DNA of 64,000 nt from Chitinophagales bacterium (GCA_020636495.1 JACJXQ010000008.1:186001-250000); one strand, 5' to 3'; positions 36,080 to 46,401 are shown, counted from the stretch's first letter. A program made the numbers and translations. Notes: generated by a model not told the origin, from the sequence alone.

Positions 36080-36859
36080 ATGAGCAATTCTGTTGTACTG
36101 CATAAAGAAAACGGCATCGGTTACATCACACTGAACCGTCCTGATAAATATAATAGCTTTAATCGCGAAATGGCATTAGCATGCCAGGCCTATCTTGATG
36201 ACTGTGCTAATGACGAAAACATCCGCTGCATTTATATCACAGGTAGTGGTAAGGGCTTTTGTGCAGGTCAGGATCTGGCAGAAGCCTCCGACCCCGCAAA
36301 TGTTAATTTTGAAAAGATTGTTGCAGAGCATTATAACCCATTGATACAACGATTACGCAATATAGAAAAGCCGATAGTAGCAGCAGTGAATGGCGTTGCC
36401 GCGGGCGCAGGTGCAAATATTGCACTCGCCTGCGATATAGTAGTAGCTACACAAAATGCGTCATTTATTCAGGCCTTTAGTAAAATTGGGCTAATACCAG
36501 ATAGTGCCGGAACGTTTTTTCTTCCTAGATATGTAGGTTTGCAACGCTCTGCCGCTTTGATGATGCTGGGCGAAAAAGTAACTGCAGACGAGGCTGCTGC
36601 AATGGGAATGATCTATAAGTCCTTTTCCGACGACACTTTTGAGGAAGAAAGTAAAAAAATTGCAGCTACATTAGCATCCTTGCCAACAAAAGGCATAGGA
36701 TTGACCAAACGGCTATTGAACCAATCATATAGCAATAGTCTTGAAGAACAACTTGAAATAGAAAAGCGTGTACAGGTAGAAGCAGGAAATACGGAAGACT
36801 TTGCAGAGGGCGTAAATGCCTTCCTGGAAAAACGCAAGCCTCTATTTAAGGGTAGATAA
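36080..36859 (+). CDS. Enoyl-CoA hydratase/isomerase, PaaG-like
   Basis: 259 residues from the ATG at 36,080. It has a crotonase fold: GYITLNRPDKYNSF, the oxyanion-hole motifs GKGFCAGQDL and AAGAGANIALACD, and FSKIGLIPDSAGTFFLPR, the form typical of PaaG (phenylacetate pathway isomerase). No other phenylacetate genes are nearby, so the real substrate may differ. The stop is 2 bases from the convergent glycosyltransferase gene. Confidence 0.88.
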   Translation: MSNSVVLHKENGIGYITLNRPDKYNSFNREMALACQAYLDDCANDENIRCIYITGSGKGFCAGQDLAEASDPANVNFEKIVAEHYNPLIQRLRNIEKPIVAAVNGVAAGAGANIALACDIVVATQNASFIQAFSKIGLIPDSAGTFFLPRYVGLQRSAALMMLGEKVTADEAAAMGMIYKSFSDDTFEEESKKIAATLASLPTKGIGLTKRLLNQSYSNSLEEQLEIEKRVQVEAGNTEDFAEGVNAFLEKRKPLFKGR

Positions 36860-36861
36860 CC

Positions 36862-37878
36862 CTATGCAACGTTCACCACAGCCATGTTTGCAGGAGCATG
36901 TTCATGTATCATTTCTCTGATGATCTTAGCAGTTTCATCGGGAAAATCAACTTTTACACGTTCATTACTCATCAGCCACCATTTTATCTTGTCATAATAC
37001 TTGCGGCTTAACTGTTTTATTACTGGTACACCTATCTGTGCAGCCGCTGCAGCATTACATTGTTGTTCGTACTGAGCTTGCATTGGTATCACCATTAATT
37101 TTTTACCCAGGAATAATGCTTCAGCCGGACCTTCAAAACCGGCTCCGCATAACACACCTGTACTGCTGGCCATGCTTTCAATGAAAGCATTGTTGTCAAT
37201 AGGTTGAATATGTACGTTTTTAAAACTGAATGGTTCTTTGTTATGTTTCGAAAACACCTGCCATTCAACTTTAGAAAAATGAGATAAATGTTCTACCAGT
37301 GTTTTGTCGTCATAAGAGGGAAGGTATACAGTATAATGCCCTTTATCAGCAGGTGTCATATTTCGTATTTCTCTACGAATAACAGGAGTAAAAATATTTT
37401 TGGCGTATCGCCTGAAATGAAAACCATAAGCTGCCGTTACCGGTGCATAATGCTTTAATATCAATTCTCCTTTCATATCTCCCTTTGCTGGCTGTGGCGC
37501 ATTCTGGGCCATTACAGCTGCCTGATGACTGAGACCAATACAAGGTTTATGTTTCAGCTTACACGCCCATGCTGAAACCGGCTCAAAATCATTGATAACA
37601 AGATCATAATCCTGTACCGGCAACTTCCTTATATCATATATCAATTTGAATAATTTTAGCTTCCTGGCAGTCTGCCATATATCCACACCGCCTTTACCTC
37701 CGAAAATGAAACTCATGCCATATAGCTTGTATTTAACAGGGAATGGAAAATCGACATCAACCTGAATACCGCTTATCAATACATCTACCTCACCATATTT
37801 TGCCAACTCTGGATATACATCCCTTGCACGACTCAGGTGGCCGTTACCTGTACCTTGTATTGCAAATAATATCTTCAC
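36862..37878 (-). CDS. Glycosyltransferase (GT28/MurG-like)
   Basis: 338 residues starting from GTG 37,878, which gives the family-typical MKILFAIQGTGNGHLSRA. An ATG at 37,902 would add eight residues and overlap the upstream gene by 14 bases. The nucleotide-binding part has CGAGFEGPAEALFLGKKLMVIP, as in MurG and related UDP-sugar transferases. With the LpxH-like gene upstream it may act in lipid or glycolipid assembly. Confidence 0.82.
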   Translation of the reverse strand: MKILFAIQGTGNGHLSRARDVYPELAKYGEVDVLISGIQVDVDFPFPVKYKLYGMSFIFGGKGGVDIWQTARKLKLFKLIYDIRKLPVQDYDLVINDFEPVSAWACKLKHKPCIGLSHQAAVMAQNAPQPAKGDMKGELILKHYAPVTAAYGFHFRRYAKNIFTPVIRREIRNMTPADKGHYTVYLPSYDDKTLVEHLSHFSKVEWQVFSKHNKEPFSFKNVHIQPIDNNAFIESMASSTGVLCGAGFEGPAEALFLGKKLMVIPMQAQYEQQCNAAAAAQIGVPVIKQLSRKYYDKIKWWLMSNERVKVDFPDETAKIIREMIHEHAPANMAVVNVA

Positions 37879-37888
37879 ATTAGTATAT

Positions 37889-38779
37889 TTATGCAGCCTC
37901 AAACCCGCCGGTCAGTCCGTTCAGGGTATTAGATTTATTTGCGTTTACATTCAACTCCTGCAACAACAAAGCCATCATCTCTTTGGGATTGTCTTTGGCC
38001 TGTTTTTTCTTATTTATTTCAATTGACTGTGCAACTATGTCATCAGCATAACGATAAATACTCCACTTCGAGTCGTTATATTCCAATGCTGTCAGGTTCT
38101 CTATCCAGTCGCCAGAATTCATGTATATAACAGGTCCTCTCTCTGTGACAACTGTTCTTATTTCAGGATGATGGATATGACCACATATCACGTATTTGAA
38201 CTGGTTGTCTGCTGCTATCTCACAAACAGTAGACTCAAAATTATTGATGAACTTAACAGCGCCTTTTACGCTATTCTTTATTTTTTTTGAGAGGGAAACT
38301 TTACCTCTACCTAACTTTTGTGAAATGAAATTTACAAATCGGTTGATAAGTATTAAGGTGTCATAGCCAACCGCACCTAACTTTGCAAGCCACTTACTAT
38401 GTTGCATTACCACATCAAATACGTCACCATGGAATATCCAGACCTTTGAGCCGTTTATTTTTAGAGAAAGCTTATTGGTGATCTTTAATGAGCCTAGCTG
38501 GAAACCTTTGAATCTTCTCAGCATTTCATCATGATTGCCCGGAATGAAATAGACCGGTATATCCTTAGCAACAAGTCCAATGAGGTGTTTCATAACCATC
38601 ATATGTGTTGTTGGCCAATACCTTTTGCTGAATTGCCAGATGTCAATGATATCGCCGTTCAAAACAACGGCCTTAGGTTTTATGCTCTTCAGATACTGAA
38701 GTAACTCCTTGGCGTGACAGCCATAGGTACCTAAATGTATGTCTGACAGAACGACAATATCTACTTCCCTTTTTGCCAT
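37889..38779 (-). CDS. LpxH-like metallophosphoesterase (UDP-2,3-diacylglucosamine pyrophosphatase family)
   Basis: 296 residues. The metallophosphatase motifs are in order: D-x-H (LSDIHLG), GDIID, GNHDE, HGDVFD, and CGHIHHPE. The pattern and the hydrophobic middle (residues 125-150) fit LpxH/YbbF-type enzymes of lipid A synthesis, although the family also includes homologues of other function. Minus-strand operon with the glycosyltransferase downstream. Confidence 0.85.
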   Translation of the reverse strand: MAKREVDIVVLSDIHLGTYGCHAKELLQYLKSIKPKAVVLNGDIIDIWQFSKRYWPTTHMMVMKHLIGLVAKDIPVYFIPGNHDEMLRRFKGFQLGSLKITNKLSLKINGSKVWIFHGDVFDVVMQHSKWLAKLGAVGYDTLILINRFVNFISQKLGRGKVSLSKKIKNSVKGAVKFINNFESTVCEIAADNQFKYVICGHIHHPEIRTVVTERGPVIYMNSGDWIENLTALEYNDSKWSIYRYADDIVAQSIEINKKKQAKDNPKEMMALLLQELNVNANKSNTLNGLTGGFEAA

Positions 38780-38889
38780 ATGTATGGTATTAGATAGCCA
38801 ATACAGCTAAGCAAAGGGACGTATTTACTATAACGCCATCATTAACAACACATTACCTTAATATTAATTAATACAGTTCGGAGAGCTAT

Positions 38890-40299
38890 TTAAAGCAATT
38901 CCTCAATTGCCTTGATAAGCTCTTCGTCTTGACTTGGACGTGGCGTATTCTCGCTTGCAAAATTTCCCTCTCTATCTATCAGAAAGTATGCCGGTATACC
39001 TTGTACACCATACTCTTGTGCTGTTTTGCCTTTCCAGCCCCCTTCTTCCCGTACATGCAGGCCGGTTAAGTGGTATTTGTCCATTGCTTTTTTCCAGGCA
39101 TCGGCATCTTCGTCTATTGATACGTACACAAATACTACATCCTTGCCGGCAAAGTGTTCTTTAATTTTAGCAACATGAGGGAATTGCGCCTTGCATGGGC
39201 CACACCAACTAGCCCAAAAATCCAGGTACACCACTTTGCCCTTAAGTTCTGATAATTTGATCTTCTTTCCGTTTTCATCAAATACGGTGAAATCAATTGC
39301 CGGAGATCCGATACTCAATTTTCTCTTTTTGTCAATAAGAGCTTGTAAAGTTTTGGTATAGCTGCTTTTGGGATACCTTTCAGTGAAAACTGTAAAGTCG
39401 TTTTCCGATTGCTCCAAAGTATGATGTTTTACATGGTCACTAATGTAGTCGGCAAATACATATTCTTCTGATGCTGTTGGCATTTTTTGATGGGCAAGCT
39501 CCAGCATCTTCTCATTATTGTCAGCTCCTTCGGCAGACAACTGTTGCGAAAAATAAGAAGATATATAACTACGGTAGGAAGAAATATACAAATAGTTATC
39601 ATTGAATTTTTCTGGTACTTGTTTTACTACCGAGTAATTCTCTTTAGGGATAGCCCCTATATCATAGCTTTTAGCCTTTACAATTTCGTGCATATAGGGA
39701 TATGTGAGCATGAAATCATATTTATTATACTCGTATAGTGCATTCCAGAATTTGATAAATGATTGTGGTAATCCAGCACTATTGTCAACAAGAAAATCCA
39801 TTTCATTCTGTATCAATAATTTCAGACTATCAGTAAACCTATCAGGTTCTATCGCCATCATTTTCTGAGCAGCCCTATGTATGTTTTGTGTAAAGCCCGA
39901 TTTGAGCATATGCCTCGCCATAAAGTTGGCAACATCTGCTTTCATACCGACACCATCATACTTGAGTGTGTTATCAAAATCTGACGCATTAACAGTCATG
40001 ATTATTTTATCTCCGGGACTACCGTAGATTTCAGTTCCCTCGTTACCATTCTGGATATGTATGAGTGTATAGTTTTCTGACAAAGGGAGCAGCACAAGAA
40101 AATTACCCTTATCATCAAGCGCTTCAGACACTTCATGTTGTTTGAAATTCAGCCAGTTACCCTCATAGGTATAGTAACTGAAGGTAACCTCATCTGCAAG
40201 TTGGTTGGTGATTGTTCCTTTTATGGTAATATCACTCTTGCCTGCGATAGCAAAAACAGAGCTGAAAATGGCAACAGCAACCAGTATTATCCTGTTCAT
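38890..40299 (-). CDS. TlpA-like thioredoxin-domain protein
   Basis: 469 residues with an N-terminal signal peptide (residues 1-19). A DUF4369-like beta-rich domain covers about 22-130 and a helical middle domain about 130-320. A TlpA/AhpC-type thioredoxin domain carries the active site WASWCGPC. It probably reduces disulfides in the periplasm. Such three-part proteins are common in Bacteroidota. It sits alone, upstream of the LpxH-like gene with a 110-base gap. Confidence 0.9.
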   Translation of the reverse strand: MNRIILVAVAIFSSVFAIAGKSDITIKGTITNQLADEVTFSYYTYEGNWLNFKQHEVSEALDDKGNFLVLLPLSENYTLIHIQNGNEGTEIYGSPGDKIIMTVNASDFDNTLKYDGVGMKADVANFMARHMLKSGFTQNIHRAAQKMMAIEPDRFTDSLKLLIQNEMDFLVDNSAGLPQSFIKFWNALYEYNKYDFMLTYPYMHEIVKAKSYDIGAIPKENYSVVKQVPEKFNDNYLYISSYRSYISSYFSQQLSAEGADNNEKMLELAHQKMPTASEEYVFADYISDHVKHHTLEQSENDFTVFTERYPKSSYTKTLQALIDKKRKLSIGSPAIDFTVFDENGKKIKLSELKGKVVYLDFWASWCGPCKAQFPHVAKIKEHFAGKDVVFVYVSIDEDADAWKKAMDKYHLTGLHVREEGGWKGKTAQEYGVQGIPAYFLIDREGNFASENTPRPSQDEELIKAIEELL

Positions 40300-40351
40300 A
40301 CACGTGTATTATATTATCTCAATTTATAAAAAAAAGTGTTTCATACAAAGG

Positions 40352-42139
40352 TTAGACGCTGGAGCTTATCTCTGTCTGATGCTTATATAGTTTTGCATAC
40401 CTGTTGTTCAAAGCCATTAACTGTTCATGTGTACCCTGCTCAGCAATATGGCCATCATCAAGCACAATGATCTTATCAAAATCCCAGCCTGTAAATATTC
40501 TGTGTGTGATCACGATGGTCGTTTTATCCCTAATATAGCTTTTCAGGTTATTCAGAATATTTTGTTCCGTCTGTGTATCAACTGCAGAAAGAGACTCATC
40601 CAACAACAGTACCGGGCTATTTTTCAATAATGCTCTTGCTAACACCAGCCTTTGTTTTTGTCCTCCGGATAACATTACTCCACGCTCACCAATTACTGTA
40701 TCATAGCCTTCTTTGAGTGTTGCAATATCCTTCTCAAAATCGGCAAGTCGCGCAGCCTCTTTTACATCTGTATCCGTTGCATCTGCCCTGCCAAACCTGA
40801 TATTGTTGTAAATAGTATCTGAAAAAAGGTAAGCTTCCTGAGGAGCATAGGCTATTTGCATTCTGAGGCATTGCAGGTCATACTCCTTTGCAGGTTTCCC
40901 ATCGAATGAAACTGTACCCTTTGACGCGTCGTACATACGCAACAAAAGATGCACAAGTGTTGATTTACCTGACCCTGTTTTACCGATTATTGCTACCTTT
41001 TCCCCCGCTTTTATATCCAGGTTGAATCTGTCCAAAGCCTTTATTCCTGTATGGGCATAAACAAAGCTCACATCCTTAAATGTAATATTTCCTTCCAGCG
41101 TTGTGTTTATTGCACCGTCCCTGTTTATTATTATGGGCTCCGTATCCAGGAACTCATTTATGCGCTTTTGGGACGCTCCTGCACGCTGTACAATAGAAGC
41201 GACCCAGCCGATTGCCATCATTGGGAACATAAGCATAGTAATATACAAGATGAACTCTGCTATATTACCGGCCGAAATTGATCCCTCAATGGCAAAATAG
41301 CCGCCTATTAACACCGTACTCAGTATACTCAACCCAATGAACAGGTTCATAGAGGGGAAAAAAACAGCTTCTGTTAATGACAGGTTGATGGCGCTTTTTT
41401 TATATTCCCGGCTTTTGTCGTTGAAAAATCCCATCATAGCCTTTTCCTGAACAAATGATTTAATGACCCTGATACCAGAGTATGACTCCTGGGCAATTGT
41501 GGTCATATCCGACAATTGGGATTGTATTTTTTCGCTTTTCCTGAAGATAATCCTGTTTACAAAGTAAATGCTGAGCGCTAAAAATGGTAGCGGCAAAACA
41601 ACATAAAAGGTAAGCATCGGGCTCACCCGTATCATATTCCAAAGACACATCACAGTAAGTACAACAAGGTTGGTGGTATACATAATAGCCGGTCCTAGGT
41701 ACATCCGTACTCGAGAAACATCTTCGGATATCCTGTTCATAAGGTCGCCCGTATAGCGAGTCTTATAGAATTGAGTATCTAATTTCTGATAGTGTTCATA
41801 TATGTCATTCTTCAGATCGTACTCTATCAGCCTGGACATGACAATTATGGTCTGTCGCATAAAAAACATAAAAACTCCCCTGGCTATAGCCAGACCAAGC
41901 AGTAGTAATCCACTTTGCAATACAAGAGTAAATATGTAATCCTGCAAGCTTTCAGCAACCCTGGTGCCTGTAACCAGCCTGTAACTATTGATGTTATTCT
42001 GTACACTGTCTATTACATTACGTATCACTACCGGGGGAATTACTGCAAAAACGTTGGCAACAGAAACAAATAACATACCCAACAGCAGGCGCCACTTATA
42101 ACGCAAAAGATATTTATTCAGTGCTGCCAGGTTCTTCAT
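40352..42139 (-). CDS. ABC exporter (fused membrane and ATPase domains)
   Basis: 595 residues: six membrane segments in residues 15-310, then the ATPase with Walker A GKTGSGKSTLV, signature LSGGQKQRLVLARALL, Walker B VLLLDESLSAVD and the switch His (VITHRIFTGW). It belongs to the MdlB/MsbA-like half-transporter class that works as a dimer. The substrate (lipid, peptide or drug) cannot be told from the sequence. Confidence 0.93.
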   Translation of the reverse strand: MKNLAALNKYLLRYKWRLLLGMLFVSVANVFAVIPPVVIRNVIDSVQNNINSYRLVTGTRVAESLQDYIFTLVLQSGLLLLGLAIARGVFMFFMRQTIIVMSRLIEYDLKNDIYEHYQKLDTQFYKTRYTGDLMNRISEDVSRVRMYLGPAIMYTTNLVVLTVMCLWNMIRVSPMLTFYVVLPLPFLALSIYFVNRIIFRKSEKIQSQLSDMTTIAQESYSGIRVIKSFVQEKAMMGFFNDKSREYKKSAINLSLTEAVFFPSMNLFIGLSILSTVLIGGYFAIEGSISAGNIAEFILYITMLMFPMMAIGWVASIVQRAGASQKRINEFLDTEPIIINRDGAINTTLEGNITFKDVSFVYAHTGIKALDRFNLDIKAGEKVAIIGKTGSGKSTLVHLLLRMYDASKGTVSFDGKPAKEYDLQCLRMQIAYAPQEAYLFSDTIYNNIRFGRADATDTDVKEAARLADFEKDIATLKEGYDTVIGERGVMLSGGQKQRLVLARALLKNSPVLLLDESLSAVDTQTEQNILNNLKSYIRDKTTIVITHRIFTGWDFDKIIVLDDGHIAEQGTHEQLMALNNRYAKLYKHQTEISSSV

Positions 42140-42214
42140 GCTGGCAAAGGTCGGGTAATTTTGATAAAACTATTTAACAACTCGTGCACATGCAGCAATA
42201 TTTTGCATATAACG

Positions 42215-44755
42215 TTACTGGTCATCTTTATGTCCTACCTCTTTCTTTTCCGGAAAAGAAGTAAACTTGTATACTATAGAAAACAGATAGTACGACCCTA
42301 TCCTGTTTACAGAAACGTCTTCGTAGTAGTTATCGCCTATTGTCCTCTGAACAGTTGGATAATTATTAAATATATCAAATGCATATAGTCTTAATGAAAG
42401 ACCATGGGGCTTATTAAATGTCTTATCAAACATGATATTGGTCAGGAAAAAATCCTGCTGAAGGTTTTGTGCTATCCCTTTGTTTGATATATAGTTAATA
42501 TAATATGAAAGCCTGAAACCATAAGAAAAGATGAATGTGCCATCATGCGCAAGAATATGCGATTGAACCAGGCTGTTAGGTTGAGATAACCCGGTCACCT
42601 CTCTTCGGTTATAGCTGTAATCTAGGCTCCCATCATACCATTTACCTGTATAATATGATAGTCGTGCTTTTGGTGAAATGTTATAGTTCGCTATTCTTTG
42701 AAGACTGCCATTTACTATGCTTACATTATTTGTAACATTTACTGACAACCCCATTGTACCTTTTAGTTTTTGCCTTATGAGTGGTTCTGTATGACTTACT
42801 GATGAGCTGATAACAAAGTTACCATTTGCGTTCACAGGCATTGTGTTTTTCTTACTTCCCGTAAGTTCTGTATTGTTAATTATTTTATTGTTTACCCAAT
42901 TGGCTTGAATATAAGCCCATGTGTTGCTACCCTTTTTCAAATTATTGTTACCAAAGCGTAAATTTATACTGTTGCTCAATTCGGGACTTAAGTGTGGATT
43001 GCCTGTATAAATATTTAAACTGTCGGTGTAATCTGGTATTGGTTGAATTTGAGAAATGTTAGGTGGATTGATCCCTCCATTATAGCTAAAACTTATGTCT
43101 GAAGTTTTAGAAACCCTGTATCTGCTGAATAAACGGGGAAAGTAATTGATGCCTGTCTGGATAATATCTGTTCCAGTGCCGAAAGCCTGCAGGCTTTTTC
43201 TACTGTATGGTTCCATCTCAAAACCAACCCCACCTGATATTTTTTCATTACTATACTGATAGGTTATACCTATGTTGTTATTGTTGTTTATGTTTTTGTA
43301 ACTTCTGCTCTGGTTTGTATCCACCGAATAGACTCCTGCATTTGCAACAGCAACTGCTTTATTATTATTACTTCGGTTGTAAATATTATTAATGCTTACT
43401 GACACATTATTATGTTTACCCAGAGGTTCTGTATAGTATATATTTACGACACTATTTATGTTATTACCTTCTTCAGAAGTAGTATTTATAACATCTGTCT
43501 TAGATTCTGGTGAATAATAGTTGTTCGTATTCTCAATATTGCCACGCGATCTATTACCACTGTAATTGATATTCCAACGTATTAATAATGTTCTTCCCTT
43601 TTTAGAAAATTGTTTTGAAAGCGAGTTGTTCAGTCCATAAGAGGAAGTAGCCCTGGTGTTGTCAGATATTGATCTTCTATCAAAGCTTACCGTTGTTGCA
43701 TTGTATTCATACGTAATATCATTACTTATTCTGGGCAATGATTGTTTGGCTGTCTGAATATTTGCAACGGTACTCAATGACATTCTCGGACTGATTTTGT
43801 ATCTGGTCCTGAGAAATATGTTATGAGTGGTATTACCAGACTTTTGTTCGTTATTTGATGCCTGCAACATTGAACTATCACCAATACTCCCTGCCTGCAT
43901 ATAAGGAAGAAAAGTGGTACGATACGATGATCTTTCCAGGTAGGTGTTATTATTATTGAAACTATAGGCACCGTTTAACTGGAATGCTTTCCCTTTGTCA
44001 TAAGAGAAATTAATATTCCCTTTTTGTTCAGTTCTTACACCCGGATTGCTCCAGGAATTATTGCTGGTATTGCCATTATCACCGGCTGCATCAGACATTC
44101 CTGTATTATTTAGATTGCCCATCAGGGTTAAACGGAATGCGTTATCGTCCATATAGTTGGCAAATGCTCCACCCTGGTTTCGTTTTTGGGTACCCCATCC
44201 TGCGGCTGTTCTACCGTATATCCCCCCACTATACTTTTTCTTCATCTGAAAATTGATCACTTTTTCGTTAGAGGTCTCTTTATTACCGGTAAAAACAGCA
44301 TCTTCATCCCTGTAATCAGCAACTTCGATCTTTTCCAGAATCTCTGCCGGTAGGTTTTGTATCACACTGCGCAGGTCATCTGAAAAATACTCTTTACCAT
44401 TGATAAACATCTTATTGACCGGTTTGCCTTGTATTGTTATCTTTCCATCGCGTGATACTTCTACTCCAGGTAGTCTTTTCAGTACATCTTCCGTATTGGC
44501 AAGAGGATCTGTTATAAATGAGTCAACGCGGTAACTTGTTGTATCTCCATGTACACGCACAGCAGTCTTAACGCTTATTACAAACTCGTCCATTAGTAAT
44601 GTATCCGTAAATAATGACCTGGTACTATCTTGTTGAGCGATTGATGTGCCTACACACAGTAAATAAGATACCACCAAACAAAATGCCTGTAACAACAATT
44701 TGCTTCGGTGTCTTTTACAGGTAATAAGGACGATATTGTACACTTTATGTTTCAT
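42215..44755 (-). CDS. Outer-membrane beta-barrel protein, TonB-receptor-like
   Basis: 846 residues with signal peptide (cleavage near SIAQQD). A plug-like domain comes first (about 70-165, DVLKRLPGVEVSRDGKITIQG, then INGKEYFSDD). A large Asn/Ser-rich beta-barrel follows, ending in an aromatic strand. It lacks the usual N-terminal carboxypeptidase-like domain, and no SusD partner is adjacent. It matches the outer-membrane beta-barrel (OMP_b-brl_3) type rather than a SusC. A small membrane gene lies 26 bases upstream. Confidence 0.87.
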   Translation of the reverse strand: MKHKVYNIVLITCKRHRSKLLLQAFCLVVSYLLCVGTSIAQQDSTRSLFTDTLLMDEFVISVKTAVRVHGDTTSYRVDSFITDPLANTEDVLKRLPGVEVSRDGKITIQGKPVNKMFINGKEYFSDDLRSVIQNLPAEILEKIEVADYRDEDAVFTGNKETSNEKVINFQMKKKYSGGIYGRTAAGWGTQKRNQGGAFANYMDDNAFRLTLMGNLNNTGMSDAAGDNGNTSNNSWSNPGVRTEQKGNINFSYDKGKAFQLNGAYSFNNNNTYLERSSYRTTFLPYMQAGSIGDSSMLQASNNEQKSGNTTHNIFLRTRYKISPRMSLSTVANIQTAKQSLPRISNDITYEYNATTVSFDRRSISDNTRATSSYGLNNSLSKQFSKKGRTLLIRWNINYSGNRSRGNIENTNNYYSPESKTDVINTTSEEGNNINSVVNIYYTEPLGKHNNVSVSINNIYNRSNNNKAVAVANAGVYSVDTNQSRSYKNINNNNNIGITYQYSNEKISGGVGFEMEPYSRKSLQAFGTGTDIIQTGINYFPRLFSRYRVSKTSDISFSYNGGINPPNISQIQPIPDYTDSLNIYTGNPHLSPELSNSINLRFGNNNLKKGSNTWAYIQANWVNNKIINNTELTGSKKNTMPVNANGNFVISSSVSHTEPLIRQKLKGTMGLSVNVTNNVSIVNGSLQRIANYNISPKARLSYYTGKWYDGSLDYSYNRREVTGLSQPNSLVQSHILAHDGTFIFSYGFRLSYYINYISNKGIAQNLQQDFFLTNIMFDKTFNKPHGLSLRLYAFDIFNNYPTVQRTIGDNYYEDVSVNRIGSYYLFSIVYKFTSFPEKKEVGHKDDQ

Positions 44756-44781
44756 GGTAGTATGCTAAAAATTAAAAAAGG

Positions 44782-44895
44782 TTACTTTCTTATATACTCA
44801 TAAACAGCGTTTAGGAGTAAATAAAAAATGAACAGTGACACAACTATTAGTGCAATAAATGTAGTGTCATCTAAAATTGATACAAGGAGATTCAT
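44782..44895 (-). CDS. Small membrane protein (37 aa) upstream of the barrel gene
   Basis: ATG at 44,895 opens 37 codons ending at TAA. The product has one strongly hydrophobic segment (FIALIVVSLFIFYLLLNAV) with acidic residues before and YEYIRK after it, the orientation of a type of small single-pass inner-membrane peptide. It ends 26 bases before the barrel gene on the same strand. Coding potential is supported only by composition and position. Confidence 0.5.
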   Translation of the reverse strand: MNLLVSILDDTTFIALIVVSLFIFYLLLNAVYEYIRK

Positions 44896-45191
44896 AACAT
44901 AGTTTTGGTTGGTTATATAACTCTATTCAAATATCTATATACTACTTCCCACTCTATCTAAACAATACCTGAAATTGAACTTATTATTTTAATAAATTTC
45001 ACCCCCATTTTTAGGGGTATTTAAACTGTAAGCCTTGCCTGTTGCAAATTTCAGGCGTTACTTCATCATTACTATGCAACTAAATAGATACAAAAAATCA
45101 TAATTCATGCAGAGATATTAAGTGCAACTACCCTCATTTTTTAATCGAATTATTCCATAAAAATGGTCTACCGTACAGGGAAATGTCAACC

Positions 45192-45199
45192 TACTTTTG
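45192..45199 (+). promoter_or_regulatory. Bacteroidota -7 box ahead of the lipoprotein gene
   Basis: TACTTTTG matches TAnnTTTG, 38 bases upstream of the ATG at 45,237. It lies downstream of the alternative ATG at 45,183 and therefore supports the shorter start. The rest of the divergent gap (44,896-45,191) is AT-rich with no gene or other element visible. Confidence 0.5.
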
Positions 45200-45236
45200 T
45201 ATCCATAAATTATTCACTTTAAAAACAACACGAACA

Positions 45237-45737
45237 ATGAAAAAGAACTTATTATTCCTGATGGTGGCAGTTTTATTAGTTTATGCATGTAGCAAAAAAA
45301 ATACGGATGTAGGTCCCGGCTCAACAGATATCAAAAAACCGATCGATCTAAGCTCTTATGCATTAATGGGCCTGGATTCTCCATTTTTGTTACCGGATAC
45401 AGCTAATGTAATGATACAAAGCTACCTGAATGCCAGGGGGACTAATGATGTAAAATCTTATAGGGTAGACGCTAACTCTCTGCGCTATTATTTACAGAAT
45501 ACAAATATTACACATGTCAGGTTGATGTTTGCACACAAGCTTAGTTATGTACATGGAGGTGGTAAGAATATTTATGATGGTCTGGATTATGAATCCCTAA
45601 CCATAGTTATTGCTGGCTTGGATTCTAATAATAATTATATTTATAGTCCGCAGGGAGCTGTTATGGATTTTTGTGAACCATGTCCAACGCATTGTCCCTC
45701 TAGCGGAACAGGAGCAAGTGACCTGCTTAATAATTAA
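45237..45737 (+). CDS. Hypothetical lipoprotein
   Basis: 166 residues. The signal has the lipobox VYAC at residues 14-17, then KKNTD. The mature part is soluble and ends in a Cys-rich stretch (FCEPCPTHCPSS). No family recognised. It is the first gene of the plus-strand cluster that runs on to a membrane protein, a histidine kinase and two response regulators; a role as outer sensor is conceivable but unsupported. Confidence 0.75.
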   Translation: MKKNLLFLMVAVLLVYACSKKNTDVGPGSTDIKKPIDLSSYALMGLDSPFLLPDTANVMIQSYLNARGTNDVKSYRVDANSLRYYLQNTNITHVRLMFAHKLSYVHGGGKNIYDGLDYESLTIVIAGLDSNNNYIYSPQGAVMDFCEPCPTHCPSSGTGASDLLNN

Positions 45738-45747
45738 TAGGCCAATA

Positions 45748-46401
45748 ATGGATATTCATCACCGTTATTATTATTACCTGGGAGTATTGCTACTAGCAAT
45801 ATTAATAGGACTGTACAAAGTCAGAACTAAGGACATCACTGTAAAAATAATTGTCCTCTTGTTATCCCTTACTTTTGTAAGTGAACTGATTGCAAAAATA
45901 TCAGCAAGTGTGTTCCATAACAATATGTACGTATACCACATTTTTGCACCAGTACAGCTATTAGTTCTTGGCATTTATTTTGACAGTATTGAACCTAGGT
46001 TCAAAAAAAAGAGGATCGGGCTAATCATTGGTTTAGCAGGGGTTTTAATAGCCATTTGCAATACTTTGCTTTTTCAACCACCTACAGCATTGAATTCCAA
46101 TTTTCTGCTTTTCGAAGGATTAGCAGTTATGGCGTTATCACTATTTACATTCCAGCGTATATTGAATGATGATAAAATAGACATATACAAATACCCATAT
46201 TTCTGGTTTAATATTATTCTTGTATTCTTCTGGAGTATAACCTATACCATTTGGGCATTACACTCAGTAATAATGCTAAAGAAAATGTATATAATGGAGC
46301 ACCTATACGATATATTATGGGTGGTAAATATTATCACCTATCTGGCTATAGCTGCAGTATTGTTCATTTTTTCAAATAAGCGACTGAGCCATGAAGGATA
46401 A
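45748..46401 (+). CDS. Membrane protein, six to seven segments
   Basis: 217 residues from the ATG at 45,748; the longer frame from 45,610 overlaps the lipoprotein gene in another frame and is rejected. It has about seven hydrophobic segments. It overlaps the start of the histidine kinase by 11 bases, which suggests coupled translation and possibly a sensing partner for that kinase, whose own sensor region is minimal. Confidence 0.75.
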   Translation: MDIHHRYYYYLGVLLLAILIGLYKVRTKDITVKIIVLLLSLTFVSELIAKISASVFHNNMYVYHIFAPVQLLVLGIYFDSIEPRFKKKRIGLIIGLAGVLIAICNTLLFQPPTALNSNFLLFEGLAVMALSLFTFQRILNDDKIDIYKYPYFWFNIILVFFWSITYTIWALHSVIMLKKMYIMEHLYDILWVVNIITYLAIAAVLFIFSNKRLSHEG

